A stretch of DNA of 7,289 nucleotides from Nocardia sp. (lineage in GTDB: Bacteria; Actinomycetota; Actinomycetes; Mycobacteriales; Mycobacteriaceae), in the NCBI GenBank assembly GCA_013361595.1, contig JABFXT010000037.1:1-7289 (forward strand), given 5' to 3'. Below, one piece after another: positions 1 to 5,383 of the stretch. The notes beneath the pieces are model-generated. The model searched no databases, was not told where the DNA came from, and worked only from the letters and a program-made list of their open reading frames with translations. Positions within the stretch are counted from its first letter, which is position 1. Each line of letters begins with the position of its first letter. Made by a program: the position numbers and the translations under genes.

Positions 1-43
1 GGAGCGACGGAGCGGGGGAGCGCAGCGGAGGAGCGTAGGAGTG
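1..43. repeat. degenerate GGAGCG-rich tract at left edge
   Basis: The hexamer GGAGCG, or a one-base variant, recurs at irregular spacing. There are copies near positions 1, 9, 16 and 30, and variants GCGGAG and GGAGTG near 24 and 38. The top strand is almost entirely purine plus C. It lies downstream of the oxidoreductase stop and continues off the window edge. I cannot read a gene in it. It could be a degenerate extragenic repeat of a kind often seen after actinobacterial stop codons, or the end of a low-complexity gene outside the window. Confidence 0.4.
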
Positions 44-73
44 AAGAACCGGGGTCACGAGGGCCCCGACCCC

Positions 74-92
74 GCGGCGCCGGAGGCGCCGC
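74..92 (-). terminator. GC hairpin just past the oxidoreductase stop (U-tract-less terminator candidate)
   Basis: Positions 74-81 (GCGGCGCC) and 85-92 (GGCGCCGC) form a perfect 8-bp stem with a 3-nt loop. On the reverse strand the stem begins 3 nt after the TGA at 96-98. No T-run follows, which fits the U-tract-poor terminators described in high-GC actinobacteria but makes function uncertain. A second possible stem pairs 50-56 with 68-74 (7 bp, 11-nt loop). It shares base 74 with this one, so the two could be alternative folds. Confidence 0.45.
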
Positions 93-95
93 AAA

Positions 96-1373
96 TCAGC
101 AGAGCGATTCGTAGCGCATGCTGTTTTCCGAGCGGCAGATCTCTTCGATGCCGGTGACGATATCGCGCAGTTGTTCCGACGGCAGGGCGTTGGGGCGGAG
201 CCGGCAGGTGAAGGTGATCAGGCCGTGGTCGGCGGCGGGGAGGCTGTGGGCGGCGGATTCGGCGCGCAGATGTGCCGAGCGCACCCCGTAGGTCATGGCG
301 GAGATGACGGTGAAGCAGCCGGTGCGTTCCCGGTGTCCGTTGAACAGATCGTGCAGCCGGTAGAACACCGAGGTGTAGTTGGACAGCGGCGCGAAGATGC
401 CCACCCGGTAGGCCGGGCCGCGTTCCGAGGAGCTGATGACCGTATCGGCGAGGTATTCGGCGTCGCGCAGGGTGAGGACCTTGGGCGTGAACATCACCGC
501 GCCCGCGGCGGCGTTACGGACCGGCATACCGGCCTTGCCGGGCGTTGCGGAGGCGATGGCGCCCAGGGATTTACGGGCCCTGCTGCCGACTTCGCGGCGG
601 GCGCGCAGGGATCGGGTGGGTGCGGTGGGGTAGAGGCTGGACCACTGCCCGAACCGGACGGTGCCCAGCTGCACCTGGCCCGCGCCCACCGGCCTGGACA
701 TTTTGAGCGGGGCGGTGTCCACCCAGCGGCCCACCTGGAGTACGGCGTCTCGCGGGCGGCTGACCTCGGCGTATGCGTAGTCGACGAAACTGTCGAAATC
801 GAGGAAGCGGCGCGAATCGGTGGACAGCCAGGTGTTGTCCTTGTCGACCTGCACGGTGTCGAGGGTGAGCGCGGTGATGATTCCCGCTCGGCCGCCGGCG
901 CCGAGGATGCGATGGAACCGCTCGGTGTGGTGGGCGCGCCCGCAGGTTCCGATCCGCCCGTCGGGATCGACGTACTCGAGGTCCACGATCTGATCGATGA
1001 ACAGTCCGTGCCGGTGCGAGGCCGTACTCACGCCGCCGACCGAGGCGAAACCACCCGCGGTGATATCGCGGTGATCGCCGATCACGGGTAGGCCGAGGCC
1101 GTGTGCGGCCAGCCGCCTGTCGATATCGGAGAGGCGCGCTCCGGCTTGCACCCGGACGGTGCGACGCCCGAGATTGAGGTCGACGATCGCGTTCATCCGG
1201 CGTAGCGAAACCACGGTCTGCTGATCCGGCAGAGTGAGTCCGTCGGTGGCGGGATCGCCCCCGTGGACGGTGAGCGGCCTGGAACGGTCCCGGGAATTCC
1301 GCACGGTGCGAACGACATCCGCTGTGTCGCGAGGCAGGTACTCGGCGGGGAAGACAATGTGCGGCGTGCTCAT
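96..1373 (-). CDS. FAD-linked (PCMH/VAO-type) oxidoreductase
   Basis: Predicted cytoplasmic flavoprotein of 425 aa with no signal peptide or membrane helix. The N-terminal half looks like an FAD_binding_4 (PCMH) domain. A glycine-rich HGGDPATDG segment lies at residues 37-45, then AGARLSDIDRRL near 78-88. The most diagnostic part is TAGGFASVGGVSTASHRHG at 105-123, followed by a hydrophobic strand and DPDGR at 136-140. The C-terminal half would be the substrate domain and resembles cytokinin-dehydrogenase/aldonolactone-oxidase-type proteins only loosely, so the substrate is unknown. In many VAO-family enzymes the first motif contains a histidine that binds FAD covalently (GHS). Here that position reads as Asp or Pro, so FAD is probably held non-covalently (inference). 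ATG 1373 was preferred over an in-frame GTG at 1391: neither has a clear Shine-Dalgarno, but a -10-like TAGCTT sits 7 nt before the ATG, consistent with leaderless expression. It lies 227 bp downstream of the Spo0M-like gene on the same strand. Confidence 0.88.
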   Translation of the reverse strand: MSTPHIVFPAEYLPRDTADVVRTVRNSRDRSRPLTVHGGDPATDGLTLPDQQTVVSLRRMNAIVDLNLGRRTVRVQAGARLSDIDRRLAAHGLGLPVIGDHRDITAGGFASVGGVSTASHRHGLFIDQIVDLEYVDPDGRIGTCGRAHHTERFHRILGAGGRAGIITALTLDTVQVDKDNTWLSTDSRRFLDFDSFVDYAYAEVSRPRDAVLQVGRWVDTAPLKMSRPVGAGQVQLGTVRFGQWSSLYPTAPTRSLRARREVGSRARKSLGAIASATPGKAGMPVRNAAAGAVMFTPKVLTLRDAEYLADTVISSSERGPAYRVGIFAPLSNYTSVFYRLHDLFNGHRERTGCFTVISAMTYGVRSAHLRAESAAHSLPAADHGLITFTCRLRPNALPSEQLRDIVTGIEEICRSENSMRYESLC

Positions 1374-1600
1374 GGCACGAAAGCTAACCACAGCTCGGCG
1401 GCCCTGGCGATACCAGTGTTGGGGTCGTGCTGTCGTGCGGGGGCCCGAGGCTCCGGACCCCGGGTCGTTATGGGCCGGGAGCTGCGCTTTCGGTCATCGG
1501 GTGGTGAACGACTTCTGGGCCCTGGTCCGGTGTTCGGCGGGTATGCGATCACGTCGTCGATCCGGGGGAAACGGAAGACCTGCGGCCCGCGGTGTGCGCG
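1374..1600. other. 227-bp intergenic region between spo0M-like and oxidoreductase genes
   Basis: No convincing gene was found. Short open frames on both strands have proline/arginine/serine-rich composition typical of non-coding GC-rich DNA. It contains the leaderless promoter candidate at 1381-1410. A weak imperfect stem (GGGGCCCG against CGGACCCC, around 1440-1461) is the only secondary-structure candidate seen. Confidence 0.5.
1381..1410 (-). promoter_or_regulatory. leaderless sigma-A-like promoter candidate for the oxidoreductase gene
   Basis: Read on the reverse strand, TCGCCA (1405-1410; four of six matches to TTGACA) is followed by an 18-bp spacer and TAGCTT (1381-1386; fits the TANNNT -10 form). 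The -10 ends 7 nt before ATG 1373, so transcription would begin at or next to the start codon. That fits the absence of a ribosome-binding site. This is a pattern match only. Confidence 0.3.
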
Positions 1601-2362
1601 TCAGCTGAGCGCCTGCAGCCGCCGGCCGATCTCCGCGACCCAGTCCACTTGCTCGAAGCCGGCGAAATCGACCCGGATCGTATCCAGCACATCGCGGCCG
1701 GGTGCGAACAGCGCGGCGCGCTTGTCGGCTTCGATGACGACGTACATACCGTGCCGATCGGCCAGGAAGGTCACCTCGAGCTGGTTCAGGGTGGGATAGC
1801 GCGGTGACGGGCCGAATTCGATCTCCTGGAAGAACGGCAGAGAATGCGGGATCCGGTCCACCCGGCCTGCCTCCACATCGGCGTGGCGCAGGCCGAAGCC
1901 CCAGGCCTCCACCGCCGCCAGCACGACATGCTGCGCCGGAAGCGCGCCCACACCGATGGGATCGGTATCGGTGGCGTCGAATCCGCCGTCCACGTCCACA
2001 CGGGTACGTACGGCGACGGCCGTACCGTGCAGATGCCGGCCGTTGTAGAAGGTGATCGGGGTCTCCCAGGGTGTCGCGAGTTCGAACTGCCCCTCCAGCG
2101 GGTACCCGGGCAGCAGTTCGAACGGGCCGAACACCGGTTGGCGGGCGAACGCCATATCCACCAGGCTCTCGCCCTCGTCGTATTCGCGTTCGGCCCGGGT
2201 GATCAGCTCCGCCGCCACGCCTTTCACCCGGACCGGCCGGTCGTGACAGCGCATCCGGATGACCCCGCGCACCGGTTGGCCGGGTTGCACGCCGGGGGTG
2301 AACAACTCCGTTTCCACCTCGGCCGTATGCGCACCCAGGGCGCCCAGCAATGTCTTGAACAT
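1601..2362 (-). CDS. spo0M: Spo0M-family (SpoOM) arrestin-like protein
   Basis: Predicted cytoplasmic protein of 253 aa, close to the length of Bacillus Spo0M (about 258 aa). The N-terminus MFKTLLGALG, then AEVETELFTPGVQPGQPVRG, matches the family pattern of a short amphipathic start, a beta strand and a 'PG..VRG' turn. The middle has FELATPWETPIT (about residues 93-104), and VRTRVDVDGGFDATDTDPI follows near 117-135. The latter corresponds to the family's 'hxGGFDxxDxDxI' segment. The C-terminal third has FGPSPRYPTLNQLEVTFL, like the family's 'RNQLDELEVIF' strand. Family members have a beta-sandwich arrestin-like fold and act as non-enzymatic scaffolds; in Bacillus, Spo0M affects sporulation control. 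The role in an actinobacterium is unknown. ATG 2362 was chosen because GGAGGGAGAG (2368-2377) precedes it by 5 nt. The open frame upstream to 2602 lacks such support and covers the divergent promoter region. Confidence 0.9.
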   Translation of the reverse strand: MFKTLLGALGAHTAEVETELFTPGVQPGQPVRGVIRMRCHDRPVRVKGVAAELITRAEREYDEGESLVDMAFARQPVFGPFELLPGYPLEGQFELATPWETPITFYNGRHLHGTAVAVRTRVDVDGGFDATDTDPIGVGALPAQHVVLAAVEAWGFGLRHADVEAGRVDRIPHSLPFFQEIEFGPSPRYPTLNQLEVTFLADRHGMYVVIEADKRAALFAPGRDVLDTIRVDFAGFEQVDWVAEIGRRLQALS

Positions 2363-2367
2363 CCGAT

Positions 2368-2377
2368 CTCTCCCTCC
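2368..2377 (-). promoter_or_regulatory. strong ribosome-binding site fixing the spo0M start
   Basis: On the reverse strand GGAGGGAGAG ends 5 nt before ATG 2362. It is one of the two best Shine-Dalgarno matches in the window. It rules against the longer frame that would start as far upstream as 2602. Confidence 0.75.
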
Positions 2378-2410
2378 GACCCCACCCGCGTTGTCGCCCG
2401 CCGCCCCGGG

Positions 2411-2425
2411 GTTCATCGGATCAAC
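2411..2425. promoter_or_regulatory. imperfect 15-bp palindrome in divergent promoter region
   Basis: GTTCATC-G-GATCAAC has 7-bp arms matching at six of seven positions. It begins 6 bp left of the perfect palindrome at 2431-2444. It could be a second operator or half of a composite site. A mismatched 7-bp arm could also arise by chance. Confidence 0.3.
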
Positions 2426-2430
2426 AGCGT

Positions 2431-2444
2431 AGACGTAAACGTCT
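2431..2444. promoter_or_regulatory. perfect 14-bp palindrome, operator candidate (TetR-like size)
   Basis: AGACGT-AA-ACGTCT is a perfect inverted repeat with 6-bp arms and a 2-bp centre. It lies between the divergent spo0M-like gene (start 2362) and repeat-protein gene (start 2531). Its size suits a dimeric TetR/GntR-class repressor, though no regulator gene lies in the window. It sits just upstream of, and touching, the expected -35 region of the forward promoter candidate (TAGGGT at 2466-2471). Binding there could influence that promoter and possibly the divergent one. Confidence 0.5.
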
Positions 2445-2465
2445 GTTCGTGCCCTGTCCGACCGG

Positions 2466-2471
2466 TAGGGT
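2466..2471 (+). promoter_or_regulatory. candidate -10 element for the repeat-protein/EamA unit
   Basis: TAGGGT fits the actinobacterial TANNNT -10 form. Transcription starting about 7 nt downstream would give a leader of roughly 50 nt ahead of GTG 2531. No good -35 exists at 16-18 bp upstream (CTGTTC is the nearest), so either the call is wrong or the promoter needs an activator. Confidence 0.25.
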
Positions 2472-2515
2472 TGGTCGAAGTCCTTGAACGCCTGTGGAAT
2501 ACGGCCGCCGAGGCT

Positions 2516-2525
2516 GGGAGGGAGG
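2516..2525 (+). promoter_or_regulatory. strong ribosome-binding site fixing a GTG start
   Basis: GGGAGGGAGG ends 5 nt before GTG 2531. This decides the start of the repeat-protein gene, whose frame stays open far upstream, back to about 1844, through the antisense of spo0M. Confidence 0.75.
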
Positions 2526-2530
2526 TCGAC

Positions 2531-3844
2531 GTGTCCAATATCGATCAGCGGATCGGATGGGCCGTGGACTGGCTGCACCGCAGCCAGCTCGGCGACCGCC
2601 ACGGCGGAGCCGGCTGGGGTTGGGTCTCCGATGTGCCGCCGAATCCGCAGAACACCGCCGAGGCGGTGGTCGCGCTCACCGCGGCCGGCCGCCCGGTGCC
2701 CCGGGCCGACGAAGTTCGCGCGCTGGTCCGCCGAGATGTCGTGGACACCGAGAGCGGGGCATGGGAGTTCCGGTCACCGATCGATCTGTCCTGGCGATTG
2801 CGGGCGTTGAACTGTCTGGGTGCCGGGCCCACCGACCCCGCGGTGGTGGGATGCCTGCGTGAACTGCACGCGAAACGGGATCCGGAAACTCGGGGCTGGC
2901 GGCTCTCCGGGCCGGTCGGCCCGGTTTCGCTCACGGCTACCACCGCCGCGCTGCACGCATTGGCGGATCTGGCCGTCGCCGACGAAGTCGCCGCCCGGGC
3001 ACTGGTGCAGGGCACGTCGCTGGTGGTTTCGCTGCTCCGGGACGACGATCCGCGGATCCAGCCGATGTATGCCTGTGCGCACGCCGCACTGCTGCTGTCC
3101 CGGCCGGAAGTCGCCGCGGTGGGTGGTAAGCGGGTCGAGCGGGTTCGCGCGACCACCGTGGCACGGATGCTGGATGGTCTGCGGCGGGGCGAGGCGCGGG
3201 TGGAGGAGGAGCCGTTCCGGCGTGGCGATACGGCCGATACGTGGCGGCATCTGAGCCTGCATCTGGCGGTGTGCGCGGTGGTCACCGCCGACGCGCGTGC
3301 GGTATTCGATCCCGGGGTGCGCCGCGGCCTGGTGGAACTGCTGGAACTACAGGAGACGCAGGAGCTGTCGGCATCGCGTGGTGGGTTCCGCACCTCCGCC
3401 GAAGGTTTTGTGACCTCCTACGCGACGGTGCAAGGGCTGGAGGCCATGACCGCGGTCCGCCGCATGGTGAACGAACGGGTCAACCCCGCCACCGTTTTCG
3501 ACATGATCTGCCGGGAACAGGGCGTCCATCCCCGGGACGCACAGGAAGTGGTGGGCTATCGAGGGAGCGTCGTGCTGATGAACAGCTACGCCGGTGCGAT
3601 GACTCTGGCCGCCGCACTGCCCGCCGGGCTCACCATCGCTCTGCTGGCCGTACTGTTCGCCGACGACCTCGGCGTCGTGGTCAGCCGGTCGCTGGTCGTG
3701 TGGGGCACGTTCTTCGTGGCGCTGGGCACCTATACCGGGATCGCGACGCGGCTGCCTTCGGTACCCAAGGCGCGGACCGCGGCGGCGGTGTTCGCGGCGT
3801 TCACCGCTGTCATCCTGCCCGTCGTGACCTTTCTGCTGTCGTGA
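2531..3844 (+). CDS. squalene-cyclase/prenyltransferase-like repeat protein with C-terminal membrane helices
   Basis: A 437-aa protein of unknown function. The first 310 or so residues are helix-rich and contain four spaced 'aromatic-glycine turn then helix' units: GGAGWGWVSDVPPNPQNTAE (25-44), SGAWEFRSPIDLSWRLRAL (75-93), RGWRLSGPVGPVSLTATTAA (121-140) and SRGGFRTSAEGFVTSYATVQ (282-301). These look like the alpha/alpha-toroid repeats of squalene cyclases and prenyltransferase beta subunits. The class II cyclase DxDD acid motif is absent; the nearest sequence is GDTADTW at 232-238. Catalysis is therefore not supported, and a ligand- or peptide-binding role is equally possible. Three hydrophobic segments follow at about 355-377, 383-404 and 414-436, so the toroid is likely membrane-anchored. 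The GTG start is set by GGGAGGGAGG 5 nt upstream. Its TGA overlaps the GTG of the next gene (GTGA), implying translational coupling to the EamA transporter. Confidence is high that it is a gene and moderate for the fold. Confidence 0.82.
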   Translation: MSNIDQRIGWAVDWLHRSQLGDRHGGAGWGWVSDVPPNPQNTAEAVVALTAAGRPVPRADEVRALVRRDVVDTESGAWEFRSPIDLSWRLRALNCLGAGPTDPAVVGCLRELHAKRDPETRGWRLSGPVGPVSLTATTAALHALADLAVADEVAARALVQGTSLVVSLLRDDDPRIQPMYACAHAALLLSRPEVAAVGGKRVERVRATTVARMLDGLRRGEARVEEEPFRRGDTADTWRHLSLHLAVCAVVTADARAVFDPGVRRGLVELLELQETQELSASRGGFRTSAEGFVTSYATVQGLEAMTAVRRMVNERVNPATVFDMICREQGVHPRDAQEVVGYRGSVVLMNSYAGAMTLAAALPAGLTIALLAVLFADDLGVVVSRSLVVWGTFFVALGTYTGIATRLPSVPKARTAAAVFAAFTAVILPVVTFLLS

Positions 3845-4746
3845 AGAGCAGCGGCCGCGGTCTGGCGCTGCTGATCCTGGCGACCAGCCTGTGGGGAGCT
3901 TCCAGCGCCGGTATCGCCGGGGTCGGTGCCCGGGGCTTCGCGGCCGCCCCGGTCGCCGCCGGGGGTGCGGTGGCGCTGCTGGCGTTCGCGGTGGTACGCG
4001 GGATGGATCCGTGGCGGGACTTCCGGCGTTCGCCGGGGCTGTTCCTGTGGCTCGGAGTGCTCGAGGTGCTGAATCTGGTCTGCTATGTCGCCGCGCTGCA
4101 CATCGGCCCGCTACCGGTGGTGGTGGCGCTGCATCTGACCGCACCCGTCCTGATGATCATCACCCAGATCGTCCGGGGCCGGCGCGCGGTCACCATTGCC
4201 GTCACGGCGGAACTGATGGCTGTCGGGGTGGCGATCTGGCTGGTGGCCTCGCATCAGTCCGCCGATACCGCGCTGGGTCCGGCTCTGGCGGGCTGTGCGC
4301 TCGCGGTCGCCAGCGCCGCCTGTGTGGCCGGGCTGATCACGCTGGTGGTGCGCGAATCGGCGGGCCGCCCCAGTGGGTCCGCGGCCGGATTGCAGTTGCT
4401 CACGGCATCGGTACTGGGTGCTCCGCTGCTCGGATTCGCGCTGCTCACCGGGGACGGGCCGAGCCTCGGGCAGACGACCGCCCTCATGGTGATCGGGGCG
4501 CTGCTGCTGGGGCCGGGATTCGCCTGCTATTGGCTGGCGCTACGCGATCTCGACGAAGTGCTGGCGGGACTGGTGGGCCTCAACGAGGCGGTGGTGGCGA
4601 CCGTAACGGGGGCCGCGGTGGTCGGATCCGATATCAGCGCTGCGACCCTGCTCGCTGGAGCTCTGGTACTCGGCGCGGTGGGACTGGAACTGGGCGGCCC
4701 CGATCGCTTTCGTGCGCCGTCTTCACGAACCCCTGGCACGCCGTGA
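3841..4746 (+). CDS. EamA/DMT-superfamily transporter (RhtA-like exporter)
   Basis: Integral membrane protein of 301 aa, the usual length for ten-helix EamA proteins. Hydrophobic segments fall at about residues 7-27, 36-53, 66-88, 91-110, 117-136, 146-169, 183-202, 211-232, 238-261 and 266-284, giving two five-helix halves. The first helix has ATSLWGASSAGI, the family's 'LWGs' feature. The first half has VVALHLTAPVLMII (94-107), where EamA proteins usually have a proline in helix 4. The second half has YWLALRDLDEVLAGLVGLNE (230-249), matching the 'A...l...a....l.PV' pattern with N-E in place of the usual proline. Relatives export amino acids or metabolites; the substrate here cannot be read. 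GTG 3841 was chosen because it overlaps the previous stop as GTGA and begins just before helix 1. The last 113 bp, encoding the final part of the tail and helix 10, overlap the convergent TrpF-like gene. Confidence 0.88.
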   Translation: MKSSGRGLALLILATSLWGASSAGIAGVGARGFAAAPVAAGGAVALLAFAVVRGMDPWRDFRRSPGLFLWLGVLEVLNLVCYVAALHIGPLPVVVALHLTAPVLMIITQIVRGRRAVTIAVTAELMAVGVAIWLVASHQSADTALGPALAGCALAVASAACVAGLITLVVRESAGRPSGSAAGLQLLTASVLGAPLLGFALLTGDGPSLGQTTALMVIGALLLGPGFACYWLALRDLDEVLAGLVGLNEAVVATVTGAAVVGSDISAATLLAGALVLGAVGLELGGPDRFRAPSSRTPGTP

Positions 4747-5368
4747 AATCCTTGTCACCGGTCTCGGTTTCGACCCCGCTGTTCACATCCACCCCGAACG
4801 GATGGACGGCGGCGATCGCGTGCTCCACATTGTCGGCGGTCAATCCGCCGGCCAGGATCACCGGCCGCCCCATCCGGGTCAGCTCCCCGACGATGCGGGC
4901 GCTGACCGACCAGTCGTGGGTACGGCCGGTACCGCCCAGCCGATCGGCGGTACGGGAATCCAGCAGTACCGCGTCGCAATCCGCCGCGATCTCCCGGGCG
5001 CGGGCCACTGCGTCGGCGCCGGTGACGTGCACCGCGCGGACGATCGTGCGGCCGTGTGCCGCGGCATGTACGGCCCGCAGCGTCGGGCGATCGACCAGGC
5101 CGTGGACCTGGATGGTGTCCACCCCGACCCGGTCGGCCAGATCGAGGATGGCGCCGGCCTCCTCGAGATGGGTCACCAGCACCCTGTTCACGAACGACGG
5201 AGTGGCCGCGGACAATTCCGCGGCCGACTCGGGTGTCAATACGTCTTCGCTGTAATGCGTTGTCCCACAGATGAATCCGACGGCATCCGCACCGGCGGTC
5301 ACCACCGTCTCCAGGTCCGATCGGGACCGGATACCGCAGATCTTGGCGCGAACCGTCATTCTGTCCAT
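4634..5368 (-). CDS. trpF: TrpF-family (phosphoribosylanthranilate isomerase-like) TIM-barrel protein
   Basis: A 244-aa cytoplasmic (beta/alpha)8 protein. TrpF isomerises phosphoribosylanthranilate to the 1-deoxyribulose form in tryptophan synthesis. Family marks seen: KICG at residues 9-12 (Cys11 is the expected general base), QVHG at 87-90, LLDS at 135-138 (Asp137 the expected general acid), GRPVILAGGLTADNV at 167-181, and GVDVNSGVE at 192-200, against the usual DVSSGVE. The loop after strand 2 is GTTHYSEDVLTPE. Canonical enzymes have a K/P-R-Y-x-SPE-like motif there, so the arginine contacting the anthranilate carboxylate appears to be Asp. The true substrate may therefore differ. The core ends near residue 217, and a proline/arginine-rich tail of about 27 residues overlaps the EamA gene. 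ATG 5368 was used; ATG 5359 (three codons later) is equally possible and neither has a strong ribosome-binding site. It lies 15 bp after the acyltransferase gene and is probably co-transcribed with it. Confidence 0.82.
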   Translation of the reverse strand: MDRMTVRAKICGIRSRSDLETVVTAGADAVGFICGTTHYSEDVLTPESAAELSAATPSFVNRVLVTHLEEAGAILDLADRVGVDTIQVHGLVDRPTLRAVHAAAHGRTIVRAVHVTGADAVARAREIAADCDAVLLDSRTADRLGGTGRTHDWSVSARIVGELTRMGRPVILAGGLTADNVEHAIAAVHPFGVDVNSGVETETGDKDFTACQGFVKTAHESDRGRPVPVPPRRVPELQRAGSQR

Positions 5369-5383
5369 GCTACGCGTCCGAGC

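Noticed and set aside
171..1091. Forward-strand open frame of 306 codons
   Set aside because: It lies antisense to the well-supported FAD oxidoreductase and has a Gly/Ala/Asp/Val/His-rich composition with no recognisable domain. It is a high-GC shadow.
1440..1461. Hairpin between spo0M and the oxidoreductase gene as a terminator
   Set aside because: The stem is short with an internal mismatch, lies about 140 nt past the spo0M stop and has no T-run. It is expected by chance at this GC content.
1844..2530. Long upstream extension of the repeat-protein frame
   Set aside because: It is antisense to spo0M and crosses the divergent promoter region. GTG 2531 has a very strong ribosome-binding site and begins the recognisable repeat domain.
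2363..2602. N-terminal extension of the Spo0M-like protein
   Set aside because: The family starts at MFK..., and ATG 2362 has a strong ribosome-binding site. The extension has no family similarity and overlaps the divergent gene start.
2545..3393. Reverse-strand open frame of 282 codons
   Set aside because: It is Ser/Arg/Thr-rich shadow coding antisense to the repeat protein, with no domain or ribosome-binding site.
3891..5255. Forward-strand open frame of 454 codons
   Set aside because: It is Gly/Arg/Ala-rich, out of frame with the EamA gene and antisense to the TrpF-like gene. It is a shadow.
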